Shown here one piece after another: positions 1 through 7,457 of a stretch of 64,000 nt of DNA. Position 1 is the first letter of the stretch; each line of letters starts with the position of its first letter. The stretch lies in the NCBI GenBank assembly GCA_963708325.1, contig OY970203.1, positions 806,001-870,000 on the forward strand, given 5' to 3'. The position numbers and the translations under genes were made by a program. The notes below the pieces were generated by a model. That model searched no databases, was not told the DNA's origin, and saw only the letters and a program-made list of their open reading frames with translations. The DNA is from G963708325 sp963708325. Lineage in GTDB: Bacteria > Actinomycetota > Thermoleophilia > Solirubrobacterales > 70-9.

Positions 1-111
1 CCCGAGATCCTCGAGGGGGTGCGGCGCTTCATCGAGCGCGACCACCCCGACCGCGACCGTGGCGGCGGCGCGACGACCCCGGGGCTGGTGCGTTCGCGGC
101 CGCCGGCCTGA
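1..111 (+). CDS. C-terminal fragment of an unidentified protein
   Basis: The frame is open from the first base of the window and stops with TGA at 109-111, giving the last 36 residues of a protein whose body lies outside. The visible tail runs through a helix-like stretch (ILEGVRRFIERDHPD) and ends in a Gly/Arg/Pro-rich end. Such helices often close alpha/beta or helical enzyme domains, but I cannot assign a family. It lies 11 bp before the next gene on the same strand, so the two may be co-transcribed. Confidence 0.45.
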   Translation, partial: PEILEGVRRFIERDHPDRDRGGGATTPGLVRSRPPA

Positions 112-122
112 CTGGCGCGAAC

Positions 123-767
123 TTGCCGGCGGTCACGGAGTTCACCCAGGAGGCCGAGCGCATCCTGCGCGACGGCAGCCAGTTCAAGTGGTACGTCGTC
201 GCCCTGCTCGCCTTCGTCTTCTACGTCTACTCGGTCGAGGTGGAGCGGCGGCGCTGGGACATCGTGCTCGCCGGGCTCGCCTTCTGGCTGGCCGACTGGG
301 TGAACGAGGTGGCCAACGCGCTCTTTCTGCACTTCAGCGACCGCGCCGCCGTCTGGACGGTGACCGGGGACACCGCCTACCTGATCCTGATCGGCCTCAC
401 CATCGAGATCTCGCTGCTGTTTGCCGTGGCCGGGATCGTCTTCGTCAAGCAGCTGCCGCCCGACCCGGCCACGCGCGTGCTGGGGATCCCGAACCGCTGG
501 TTGATGGTGTTCGGCTTCTCGTGCCTGTGCGTGTTCGTCGAGGTGCTGCTCCATGCGACCGGCTTCTTCCACTGGGAGTACTGGTGGTGGAACGTCCCGT
601 TCGTGCCCCTGATCGTCGTGCTCGGCTACGCCTGGTTCTTCGCGCTCGCCGCCTGGGTCTACGACATGGGCGACGATCGCCGCAGGCAGCTGCGCGTGGT
701 CGGCACCCTGGCCGCCATCGACGCCTCCGCGATCCTGCTGTTCGGCCCCGTGCTCGGCTGGATCTGA
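123..767 (+). CDS. Six-TM integral membrane protein, function unknown
   Basis: The 214-residue product starts on TTG. About six hydrophobic helices are visible, near residues 22-40, 45-65, 75-100, 128-150, 160-180 and 190-212. They are separated by short charged loops such as EVERRRWD and DMGDDRRRQ. An aromatic patch (HWEYWWWN) near residue 157 lies at a membrane boundary. No catalytic or transport motif is recognisable and no signal peptide precedes the first helix. The gene follows the upstream fragment by 11 bp, which suggests an operon. It should be treated as a conserved-looking membrane protein of unknown role. Confidence 0.75.
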   Translation: MPAVTEFTQEAERILRDGSQFKWYVVALLAFVFYVYSVEVERRRWDIVLAGLAFWLADWVNEVANALFLHFSDRAAVWTVTGDTAYLILIGLTIEISLLFAVAGIVFVKQLPPDPATRVLGIPNRWLMVFGFSCLCVFVEVLLHATGFFHWEYWWWNVPFVPLIVVLGYAWFFALAAWVYDMGDDRRRQLRVVGTLAAIDASAILLFGPVLGWI

Positions 768-777
768 GCGTCGCCGC

Positions 778-2058
778 TCAGGCTGCCTCGTCCGCCTCGC
801 GCTCGGCCGCCTCGACCGCCTCGGCCCGGGCCCGCTCCATCGCCGCCCGCACCTGCTCCTCGGCCTCGGCGCGCGCCCTCTCCACCGCGGCGCGAAGCCC
901 CCGCTCGGTCTCCTCGCGGACGCGCTCGGACTCAGCCTCGACCTCGCGCCCGATCTCGCGCTCGAGGCGGGTCTCGAGTCCCTCCAGGCTGCGGTCGGCC
1001 TCGCTGCGGGCGCGCTCCTCCGCCTCGCGGCGGATCCGCGCCTCCTCCTCGCGGACGCGCATCTGCATCTGCGCGCGCGCGTGCGACTCTGCCGCCTGGC
1101 GCGCCTTCCCTGCACGCTCGGCGGCCTCGTCCTCAAGCTGACGCTCGCGCTCTCGCAGCCGCGCCTCGGCCTCGGCGCGCACACCCCGCTCGGCCTCCTT
1201 CGCCACCTGGCCGGCGAGCGCCTCGACCTTCTCGCGATGGCGCTCCCGCTCCTCCGCCATCTCCCTCTCCACGCGCTCGGCGATCTCCGCCTCGGCGCGA
1301 TCCGCTCGCTCGACAGCCTCGGCGACCGCAGCCTCCGCCTCCGACTTCGCATCGGCGATCTCCTTCGCCGCCTGCTCGCGCGCCTCGGCGACCGCGCGCT
1401 CGGCCTCCGCCCCGGCCTCGGCGATGCTTGCGTCGGCACCGGTCTTCGCCGCCTCGGCCGCTGACAGCCGCTGCTTCGCCTCGGCGAGCCGCTGCTCCAG
1501 CGCCTGCGATCGCGCCCGCCACTGCTCGAAGACCTCCGTCGCCCGCAACCGCAGCGCGGACTCTCGCTCCGCCGCCTCGGCGAGCGCCTGTTCGCGGGCA
1601 TCGGCGGCTGCCCGCTGCGCGCGCTCCTCCGCCCGGCGTCGGCGCGCCTCGGCCTCCACCTTCCCGCGCTCCGCCTCGCGCATGCTCTCCACCGCCGCGG
1701 CCAGGCGCCGCTCCGCATCCACCGTCGTCCTCTCGGCCTGCTCGGCCCGCAGGCTGGCCTCCACCTCGGCCTCCCGTGCCCGCCGCTCGGCCGTGCGCGC
1801 CGCCAACTCGCGCGCCCGCAGCTCGGCGGCGAACTCCTCCTCCGCCTCGGCCCTGGCGCGCTCGGCGGCTTCGCCAAGCTCGCCCGCCTCGCGGCGCGCC
1901 CGGTCGGTGGACTCGGCCACACGGCGCTCGGCCTCGCGGCGCGCCTGCTCGGCCCACTCCTCGATGCGGGGCTCGACCACGGCACCGTCCCCGTCAACGG
2001 GCTGGTCCGGCGTCCGCGCCGCAGACTCCGGTCGAGGTGACTCTCTCGCTTGGGCCAT
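778..2058 (-). CDS. Long Ala/Glu/Arg coiled-coil protein
   Basis: The product is 426 residues from the ATG at 2058. A longer upstream frame exists, but its extra residues are Arg/Pro-rich and look non-coding. After an acidic 45-residue leader, almost the whole chain is continuous Ala/Glu/Arg/Gln heptad-like sequence (repeats such as EARLRERERQLE and AEAEEEVRAA). That composition is expected of a rod-like coiled coil. There is no signal peptide, membrane segment or globular domain. It could be a cytoskeletal, DivIVA-like or chromosome-organising protein, but composition alone does not support a named family. It is convergent with the membrane protein at 123-767, with 10 bp between the stops. 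Confidence 0.65.
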   Translation of the reverse strand: MAQARESPRPESAARTPDQPVDGDGAVVEPRIEEWAEQARREAERRVAESTDRARREAGELGEAAERARAEAEEEFAAELRARELAARTAERRAREAEVEASLRAEQAERTTVDAERRLAAAVESMREAERGKVEAEARRRRAEERAQRAAADAREQALAEAAERESALRLRATEVFEQWRARSQALEQRLAEAKQRLSAAEAAKTGADASIAEAGAEAERAVAEAREQAAKEIADAKSEAEAAVAEAVERADRAEAEIAERVEREMAEERERHREKVEALAGQVAKEAERGVRAEAEARLRERERQLEDEAAERAGKARQAAESHARAQMQMRVREEEARIRREAEERARSEADRSLEGLETRLEREIGREVEAESERVREETERGLRAAVERARAEAEEQVRAAMERARAEAVEAAEREADEAA

Positions 2059-2192
2059 GGCGAGAATCCGACAGCGCTCCCGGCATTCACTGTCGCGCCG
2101 ATCGGACCGCGGCGCGAGACTAGACGATTTGTTCCCAATCCGCGTGCCCGCGGGGGCGCGCCAGGCCGAGCTGGGCGGTGCACGCGGCCGAA

Positions 2193-2216
2193 GCCAATAG
2201 CCCAAGCGCTATTGGC
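2193..2216. repeat. Inverted repeat in a divergent intergenic region
   Basis: A 9-bp perfect inverted repeat (GCCAATAGC / GCTATTGGC) with a 6-nt spacer lies 135 bp upstream of the coiled-coil gene start and about 150 bp upstream of the c-di-AMP riboswitch. It is AT-richer than its surroundings and has no T-tract. A regulator-binding site is therefore more likely than a terminator, though neither is proven. Confidence 0.45.
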
Positions 2217-2359
2217 GAGGCCGTGGGTGCCGATCCAGCGAAGGGATGGCGCGTCATCCGTGGGTGCGGGGGTTTGGAATTGATCGTCCAGCAGCCCCGC
2301 GACGGGCCTTCGCGCCGGGGGCGGCTTCGCGTCTGGCGCAACCTTCCGCGGCGATCTGG

Positions 2360-2515
2360 TTTAACCTGACCGAGTCCTGCCTAATCCCGCGCGGTCACGC
2401 CTCGCGGGAGCGGGGGAACCGAAGGGGCCGACGGCCCCGGGGGCGAATCGGACCGCACGGTCCGTAGCGCATCTCTTTCAGCGCGAGCCCGACAGCTAAC
2501 CCCGCAGGCCGGAGA
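2360..2515 (+). promoter_or_regulatory. Cyclic di-AMP riboswitch (ydaO-yuaA class)
   Basis: The untranslated leader of the M23 peptidase gene carries the conserved blocks of this riboswitch in order. They are a GC hairpin leading into GCGGGAGCGGGGGAACC (about 2404-2420), GGGGCGAATCGG (about 2440-2451), and the near-invariant CCGACAGCTAACCCCGCAGG (about 2489-2508). The ribosome-binding region follows at once. In Actinobacteria this class commonly precedes secreted wall hydrolases and turns expression down when c-di-AMP binds. The 5' boundary is approximate. A TTTAAC stretch near 2360 could belong to the promoter. Confidence 0.9.
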
Positions 2516-2529
2516 AAGAGAGGACGCTG

Positions 2530-3543
2530 ATGGGCACGCCTACAAGCGGGCAGAGGCGACGCAGGGCCGTCGCCCGGATCGCCGTGGCCGGATCGGCCGC
2601 GCTGCTGAGTGCCGGCGCCGGGATCGCCTCGGCGGGCACGACGACGATCGCGCCGTCCGGGCAGGGCGCCGGCGCCGACGCCGAGCAGTCGCAGCAGACG
2701 ACCACCGCCGCCGTCCAGCCGACCACCACGACGACGACCACGACGACCACGCAGCCGACCCGCGCGCCCGCGTCGGGCGGGACCGGGTCGGCCTCGGCGT
2801 CGGGGCCGCGCGTGGCCCTGGCGGACGCCGCGCCGCAGCGCTACTTCTTCTTCAACGGCGACCCGTCGAAGTTCCGCTACCGGATCGGCGGCAGCCAAAA
2901 GCGGAACCTGAGGATCCTCGTCTCGCGCCGCGGCAGCGGCAAGGTCGTGAAGGCCTTCTCGCGCGACGGCGTCGAGCCCGGCGTGAACCACCGCGTGCTG
3001 TGGAACGGCCGCGGCAGACACGGCAACGTGGCGGCGAAGGGCAGCTACCGCTACCGGATCGAGACGGCCTCGGGGACGCCGGCGAACGACAGCAACGCGC
3101 GCGGCGACGACAGCTATCACTTCTACGTCTACAAGTTCCCGATCCGGGGGCAGCACAGCTACGGCGACGGGGTCGGCGCGCCGCGGTCGGGCCATACCCA
3201 CCAGGGCCAGGACATGCCCGCCGCATGCGGGACGCGGCTGGTCGCGGCCCGCGGCGGTCGCGTCCAGTACCGGGCCTACCAGGCCGGCGGCGCCGGCAAC
3301 TACCTGGTGATCGACGGCCGCGGCACCGGCAAGGACTTCGTCTACATGCACCTCGCCCATCCGGCCCTGGTCGGCGACGGCGACCGCGTCCACACCGGCC
3401 AGCGGATCGGCTACGTGGGCCAGACCGGTGACGCCACGGGCTGCCACCTCCACTTCGAGATGTGGTCGGCGCCGGGCTGGTACGAGGGCGGCAGCGTGAT
3501 GGACCCGCTGCCCTACCTGAAGGAGTGGGACCGCTACAGCTGA
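2530..3543 (+). CDS. Secreted M23-family peptidase, riboswitch-controlled
   Basis: The 337-residue product is a likely zinc endopeptidase acting on peptidoglycan outside the cell. Residues 1-36 form a signal peptide with a twin-Arg-rich n-region. Residues 37-100 are a Thr/Gln/Ser-rich linker with a run of ten Thr. Residues 101-205 resemble an FlgD/Ig-like beta domain. Residues 206-330 are the LytM/M23 domain, with metal ligands H224 and D228 (in HTHQGQD) and the HLH pair H306/H308. The ATG is preceded by a purine-rich ribosome site (GAGAGGA). The leader is a c-di-AMP riboswitch, so output is likely tied to osmotic or wall stress, as for rpf and NlpC/P60 genes in relatives. The C-terminus is complete. 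Confidence 0.9.
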   Translation: MGTPTSGQRRRRAVARIAVAGSAALLSAGAGIASAGTTTIAPSGQGAGADAEQSQQTTTAAVQPTTTTTTTTTTQPTRAPASGGTGSASASGPRVALADAAPQRYFFFNGDPSKFRYRIGGSQKRNLRILVSRRGSGKVVKAFSRDGVEPGVNHRVLWNGRGRHGNVAAKGSYRYRIETASGTPANDSNARGDDSYHFYVYKFPIRGQHSYGDGVGAPRSGHTHQGQDMPAACGTRLVAARGGRVQYRAYQAGGAGNYLVIDGRGTGKDFVYMHLAHPALVGDGDRVHTGQRIGYVGQTGDATGCHLHFEMWSAPGWYEGGSVMDPLPYLKEWDRYS

Positions 3544-3564
3544 GCGGCCCGCGAGGGCGGCCGC
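3544..3564. terminator. Weak hairpin between convergent genes
   Basis: GCGGCC at 3544-3549 pairs with GGCCGC at 3559-3564 across a 9-nt loop, directly after the peptidase stop. There is no T-tract, so terminator function is tentative. Confidence 0.35.
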
Positions 3565-3622
3565 GGACGAGGCGAAGTCGGCCGCGCCACGTGGTTCAGG
3601 CGACCGCTCTGCCGCCGAGCGC

Positions 3623-3976
3623 CTACACCGCCGGGCAGGCGCGCGCGGCGAGCACCCGGACATCGCCCTCGATGCCGGCGTCGCTGAGCGCGCGTCCGAC
3701 GTCGCCGTGGGCGAGCACGAGGGCGGGCCCGCCGCCGTGCCCCAGCCGCAGCCGGGCGGCGAGGAGCACTGCGAGCGCAACCGGGTCAACGAAGTCGCAG
3801 CCCCAGAGGTCGACGACGACCAGCGTCGTTCCCGCGCCGGCGGCGTCTTCGATGCACCGCTTCAGCGCGGGCGCGTCGGCGCGCTCCACCGTGCCCTCCA
3901 CGATCACCTTCGCCACGGCGGGCGAGATCGACTCCGTTCGGAGGGCGAGGCCCTCCACCACTGCTGACTCTCTCAC
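3623..3976 (-). CDS. STAS-domain protein (anti-sigma antagonist type)
   Basis: The product is 117 residues from GTG at 3976, chosen because GGAG lies 6 nt upstream. A frame reaching 4174 exists, but its extra residues do not resemble the fold. The chain has the STAS pattern: strand (VAKVIVEGTV), helix with RADAPALKRCIEDA, strand ending TTLVVVDLWGCDFVDPVAL, then helix and a final strand. In classical antagonists a Ser or Thr near the VDxxxxxFxD segment is phosphorylated. Here the sequence is DLWGCDFVDP with no Ser/Thr at the usual spot, so it may be a non-phosphorylatable or divergent STAS protein. No anti-sigma kinase is adjacent. Confidence 0.7.
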   Translation of the reverse strand: MRESAVVEGLALRTESISPAVAKVIVEGTVERADAPALKRCIEDAAGAGTTLVVVDLWGCDFVDPVALAVLLAARLRLGHGGGPALVLAHGDVGRALSDAGIEGDVRVLAARACPAV

Positions 3977-4115
3977 TGCAGGCTCCGTTCCAGCGACCAC
4001 TCTCAGCTTCGGCAGGGTCGTTGTTTGCGATCCGTGCGGGCGCTCGGCGTGGCCGTATGTTCTAAGCGCCGCCGCTGGGCACAACCAAACCGCCAGCGCA
4101 GCCGATATCGCCCGT

Positions 4116-4541
4116 GTGGACCGAAACATCCCCATGTCCCAGGACGCGGCGATCGTCCTCGGGCTGGCGGGCACGGCGATGGCTTTCGCCGGGTCCGAGC
4201 AGGCCGAGGCGGAGCGCTGGATGCGCGCCCTGCGCCTTTACGGCCAGGTGGGGGCGGCGCTGCAGGCGCTGGGCGTGGGTGAGGCCCCGTTGGAGACGAT
4301 CGCCGACCCGGAGGGGTCGCGCCGCCGCCGCCGCGACCGCGACTTCGATCCGGTCGAGGAGGTGAGCGGTCACGCGATGCGCTTCGCGCGGATGCGCCAG
4401 GCGCGCACCGTCGGCACCGTCGACGTCCTGATGGGGGTGCTGCGGGTGTACGGCAAGGTCTTCGACAAGGCGCTCTACCAGCGCGGCAGCAGCCGCGAGG
4501 AGCTGCTGTCGGCCCTGACCACCGTGGTCGCCCGCCGCTGA
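4116..4541 (+). CDS. Small protein with a Clp-N-like repeat
   Basis: The 141-residue product starts from GTG at 4116; an ATG at 4134 would give 135 residues. I prefer 4116 because a CGATAT hexamer ends 7 nt before it and neither start has a ribosome site, which fits a leaderless transcript. The N-terminal half is Ala-rich helix. The middle has a basic run (SRRRRRDRDFD). Residues near 100-136 (VDVLMGVLRVYG...LYQRGSSREELLSAL) have the spacing of a Clp N-terminal repeat (LLxxLxxxxxxxxxxLxxxGxxxxxL). No ATPase domain follows, so it may be a stand-alone adaptor-like protein. The function is inferred only. Confidence 0.6.
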   Translation: MDRNIPMSQDAAIVLGLAGTAMAFAGSEQAEAERWMRALRLYGQVGAALQALGVGEAPLETIADPEGSRRRRRDRDFDPVEEVSGHAMRFARMRQARTVGTVDVLMGVLRVYGKVFDKALYQRGSSREELLSALTTVVARR

Positions 4542-4546
4542 GGGCG

Positions 4547-4577
4547 CCCGCCGCCGTCGAGCTCTAGCTGCGGCGGG
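4547..4577. terminator. Bidirectional hairpin spanning two convergent gene ends
   Basis: An 8-bp perfect stem (CCCGCCGC at 4547-4554 with GCGGCGGG at 4570-4577) encloses a 15-nt loop containing AGCT repeats. It covers the tail of the minus-strand glyoxalase gene and lies just after the plus-strand stop. It probably terminates both transcripts. Confidence 0.5.
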
Positions 4578-5187
4578 GATCGGGCATGATGAACGCCACC
4601 GCCAGCCCGATGCCGGCGGACGGACGCAGCGGGGCGATCCGCCGGCCCGGCTGAACGGCGTCGCGGATGCGACCGAGCCGCTCGCCGAGCAGGCTCGCGC
4701 AGCGCTCGAGGTCGGCGCTGACGAAGGTGATCCCCCAGAAGCGCGCGGCCCCCGGCGGGAGGGCGCCGGCCCGCTGCGGCTCGACCGCCTCCAGGATCGC
4801 CTCTCCCAGGCGGAGGAACCCCTGGCTGACCGGGCCCAGCGGCGACTGCGCCCGGCGGCGGCGTCGCAGCGGCGCGCCGAGCCCGTCCAGGACGGCAGCG
4901 GTGCGCTCGAGGTCGTCGGTGAGGACGACGACGTGGTCGATCGAGACGACCTCGTTGGGATGGGAGGCCGGGGCGCCGGCGAGCGCGTCGCCGTCGGGGC
5001 CCGCGACGATGGCGAGACCGTCCACGTCGCCCTCGGCGACGCCGGCGAGCGTCCAGGCGGCTATCCCGCTGCCGGCCTCCGGGCTCAGGCGCAGCAGCAC
5101 GGAGCCGGCCCGGCAGGCACCGTCGCGGACCGAGAAGCCGATCCCCTCCCAGTCGGCGGCGGGCTCGGCGATGACGAGCTGTTCGAG
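4564..5187 (-). CDS. Glyoxalase-like (VOC) protein, start codon unclear
   Basis: The frame encodes about 208 residues in two VOC-type halves. The first begins LEQLVIAEPAADWEGIGF near 5187. The second begins SIDHVVVLTDDLERTAAVLDGLG and continues to WGITFVSADLERCASLLGERLG. The second half resembles glyoxalase-like domains. Metal-ligand residues are not clearly conserved, so catalysis is uncertain. No NTG codon lies near the expected N-terminus. The nearest options are GTG inside the first half (SVLLRL) or CTG at 5277, deep in the upstream gene. The coordinates give the extent of homology-like sequence, not a confirmed start. It is last in a minus-strand cluster of exported proteins but has no signal peptide itself. 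Confidence 0.6.
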   Translation of the reverse strand, partial: LEQLVIAEPAADWEGIGFSVRDGACRAGSVLLRLSPEAGSGIAAWTLAGVAEGDVDGLAIVAGPDGDALAGAPASHPNEVVSIDHVVVLTDDLERTAAVLDGLGAPLRRRRRAQSPLGPVSQGFLRLGEAILEAVEPQRAGALPPGAARFWGITFVSADLERCASLLGERLGRIRDAVQPGRRIAPLRPSAGIGLAVAFIMPDPRRS

Positions 5188-5195
5188 CCGCGGCG

Positions 5196-6227
5196 CTACG
5201 GGCGCGATATCTCCGCCGTGAACGCGCCCGAGCCGCTGTAGCGGTAGACCTCGACGAGCACGCCGGTGCGCCCGCAGACGTTGTAGCGAATCGTCTCGTC
5301 GGCGCTCGGGCTCTCGGAGCGCGCCAGCACCTTGCCGCTGGAGGGCGCCAGCACGTAGAGGTCGAAATCGGCGCCGGCCGCCCCGTTCAGGGTCACCCTC
5401 ATGCGGCCGTCCCAGGCCACGTCCACGGACCGGCTGCGGGAGCGGCGGCTGGCCGGAAGCGTGTCCGACCAGCGGCGGACGCGGTTGCCGCGCCACGGGG
5501 AGAGGACGTCGTCCGATATCCGCGCGAAGGCGCGCTGGTCCGGCCGCAGCGTCGCGTTGTAGTCCCAGCCGATCCCCTCGAGCGGATAGGCCATGAACGC
5601 ATAGGCCTCGGCGAAGTTCTCGCCGGGGTCGTCCCAGTAGTGGCTGCCCTGGTCGCCGGGGAAGTAGCGATGGCTGCGCACGCCGCTGCAAACGCCCTCG
5701 TAGGAGGCCCAGCGCTTGGTGCCGTAGTCGATCGCGTCCCAGGGGGAGTTGTCGCGGTTCTCGGCGACGTGATGGCCGTACTCGTGGGCGAGGACGAAGT
5801 CGCGCGACGGCTCGCCTCCTGCGGCGCTCGCGTTGCGGCCGCTGACCACCATCCGCTCGCCGCCGGGGAAGTAGCAGGCGAGCACTCCCTGACCGCAGAT
5901 CGAGGTGATGTGCTGGGGCGTCGCGAGCAGCACGTGGAGCCGGTTCATCTCGGAGCCGTGGCTGAAGCTGCCGAGGACGTCGGCGACGTGCTGGGCGTCG
6001 GCGGAGGTGTAGGCGCTGTCGCGCTCGATCAGGACGCTGTGGCCGTCCCCGTCGGCGTAGTGGGAGCCGGCGGCCGCGGCGGCCACCGCGCGCAGATCTC
6101 GCGAGGGCTCGCGGATCACGCGATCGGGAAAGCGCGGCGCGAGCCGGTCCGGGGTGGCGGCGGCGGCAGGGGCCAGCGCGATCGTGGCGAGCGCGGCCGC
6201 GACCGCGGCGCGCAGTGCGTACCTCAT
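5196..6227 (-). CDS. Secreted zinc metalloprotease (HExxH)
   Basis: The 343-residue product has a cleavable signal peptide (residues 1-24, ending AAAATP). The zinc-binding helix is HEYGHH at 148-153, with H148, E149 and H152. A plausible third ligand is E207 in ENFAEAYAF about 55 residues later, a gluzincin-like arrangement. Residues 270-343 form a beta-rich tail (DFDLYVLAPSSGKVLARS) of the PPC type, often removed on secretion. Several cysteines (C111, C118, C180) suggest disulfides. GATAAT ends 6 nt before the ATG with no ribosome site, so the gene probably has its own promoter and a leaderless mRNA. The gap to the phosphoesterase gene upstream is 45 bp. Confidence 0.82.
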   Translation of the reverse strand: MRYALRAAVAAALATIALAPAAAATPDRLAPRFPDRVIREPSRDLRAVAAAAAGSHYADGDGHSVLIERDSAYTSADAQHVADVLGSFSHGSEMNRLHVLLATPQHITSICGQGVLACYFPGGERMVVSGRNASAAGGEPSRDFVLAHEYGHHVAENRDNSPWDAIDYGTKRWASYEGVCSGVRSHRYFPGDQGSHYWDDPGENFAEAYAFMAYPLEGIGWDYNATLRPDQRAFARISDDVLSPWRGNRVRRWSDTLPASRRSRSRSVDVAWDGRMRVTLNGAAGADFDLYVLAPSSGKVLARSESPSADETIRYNVCGRTGVLVEVYRYSGSGAFTAEISRP

Positions 6228-6233
6228 CCTTCG

Positions 6234-6239
6234 ATTATC
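6234..6239 (-). promoter_or_regulatory. Predicted -10 element, leaderless start
   Basis: GATAAT on the minus strand lies 6 nt upstream of the metalloprotease ATG. No Shine-Dalgarno fits in the gap, so transcription likely begins at or next to the start codon. Confidence 0.55.
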
Positions 6240-6272
6240 GGACAGGCGGCGGCCCGGTTTGAGCCGGCGGTG

Positions 6273-7457
6273 CTATCCGGACGGGTCCACGGCGACGTTC
6301 GGGCAGGGGGTGCGGGCGAAGAGCTTCGAGTTGAACGTCGCGAGGCCCTGCTGGGCAGCGAAGCCGAGGTGCTGCAGGCGGAACAGGTCCTCGACGCTGC
6401 GCAGCATCGAGTAGTGGTTGAAGCCCCGGGTGAAGACCCGCCCGGGGCGGATGCAGGGTGAGAGCGCCACCGCTCCCACCTTGCCGCCGCCGGGGCCCGG
6501 GATCGGGCCGGCCGGGTTCGGGGTATTGGGCCCGGTCGGCTCGTTGCAGCAGGCGCTTCCGTCCGAATCGCTCGGGGAGGCGTCGGGTGGCGACTCCGCC
6601 TCGTCGAAGGTGATCAGCAGCAGCCCGTTGTCGCGGTAGGCGGGCGAGTGGAGGATCGGCGGCACGTTCGCCTTCAGCCACTTGTTCACCTGGGCGGGGC
6701 CGCCGGCCTTGCCGTCCTTGCAGGGCTCGTCGTGGCCGTCGTTGCAGAGGTTCGGGACGATGAACGAGTAGTTCGGCGTCGTCGACGCCCGCCGCAGATC
6801 GCGCGCCAGGCGCGTGTACGGGACGTCGTTGAGCTCACAGCTGGTCGGCTGGTCGCCGGCGCCGTGCTCGTCGATCAGCGAGTGGAAGTAGACGAACGGG
6901 TTGTGGCGGGTCGCGTACATGTGCCCGGCCGAAGCGGTCTGGGTGCCGTCGTGGGCATTGAGCGCCGGGTGGATGCAGTTGGGGCTGCCTCCCGGCGGCG
7001 CCTCGTTTGCCATCCCCTCCATGTAGGCCTTCCACCTGAACCCGTGGCCCTCGAGCTGGTTGGCGATCGTCTGCACGGTGCCGAACGGGTACACGCAGCC
7101 CTGGCCGATCACCTGGCCGTCGGAGGTCGGCGTGCCCGGCACGAAGTCGGTGAAGAACTGGCAGTCGGCCTGTGTGTCGACGTTCGGCGCCTGGCCGCTG
7201 ATCATCGCCAGGTAGTTGGCGTTGCTCTCGTGCGCGGTCCCGTAGTAGCGGGCGAGCAGCGCCCCCTTCGCCGGCAGGGTGCGGGCGAGGTACGGGACCT
7301 TCGTGCCGGGGCCGAAGGTCTCGTCGTAGTTCTTGTTCTCCAGCACGATGATGAAGACGTGGTTGATCCGCGGCAGGGCGTTCGCCGGCGTGGCGCCGAG
7401 GCCGAGGGCGGCGATCGCCAGCGCCAGCGGCAGGCAGAGGCGGCGAACGGCGCTCAT
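6273..7457 (-). CDS. Secreted phosphoesterase (acid phosphatase/PLC superfamily)
   Basis: The 394-residue product has a signal peptide (residues 1-27) and then a phosphoesterase-family domain opening with INHVFIIVLENKNYDETFG. N41 and the following residues are the metal/substrate region seen in this family. Later landmarks are HESNANYLAMISGQ, the Cys-containing NLCNDGHDEPC, LLLITFDEAE with the late metal-binding Asp/Glu, and a C-terminal HYSMLRSVEDLF helix. It likely hydrolyses phosphate mono- or diesters outside the cell. The ATG overlaps the stop of the next upstream gene by 4 nt (ATGA), so it is translationally coupled to a second phosphoesterase. Confidence 0.85.
   Translation of the reverse strand: MSAVRRLCLPLALAIAALGLGATPANALPRINHVFIIVLENKNYDETFGPGTKVPYLARTLPAKGALLARYYGTAHESNANYLAMISGQAPNVDTQADCQFFTDFVPGTPTSDGQVIGQGCVYPFGTVQTIANQLEGHGFRWKAYMEGMANEAPPGGSPNCIHPALNAHDGTQTASAGHMYATRHNPFVYFHSLIDEHGAGDQPTSCELNDVPYTRLARDLRRASTTPNYSFIVPNLCNDGHDEPCKDGKAGGPAQVNKWLKANVPPILHSPAYRDNGLLLITFDEAESPPDASPSDSDGSACCNEPTGPNTPNPAGPIPGPGGGKVGAVALSPCIRPGRVFTRGFNHYSMLRSVEDLFRLQHLGFAAQQGLATFNSKLFARTPCPNVAVDPSG

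Noticed and set aside
59..1141. A 360-residue plus-strand frame across the first two genes
   Set aside because: It is an Arg/Ala/Pro/Ser-rich antisense shadow; the membrane protein and coiled-coil genes explain the same DNA better.
1424..2200. Long plus-strand frames opposite the coiled-coil gene
   Set aside because: Ser/Ala/Arg low-complexity translation is expected from the complement of GAG/GCC/CGC repeats; no ribosome site or fold.
2530..3543. Run of Thr codons as a possible phase-variable microsatellite
   Set aside because: The ten Thr codons use mixed ACC/ACG, so there is no uniform nucleotide repeat prone to slippage.
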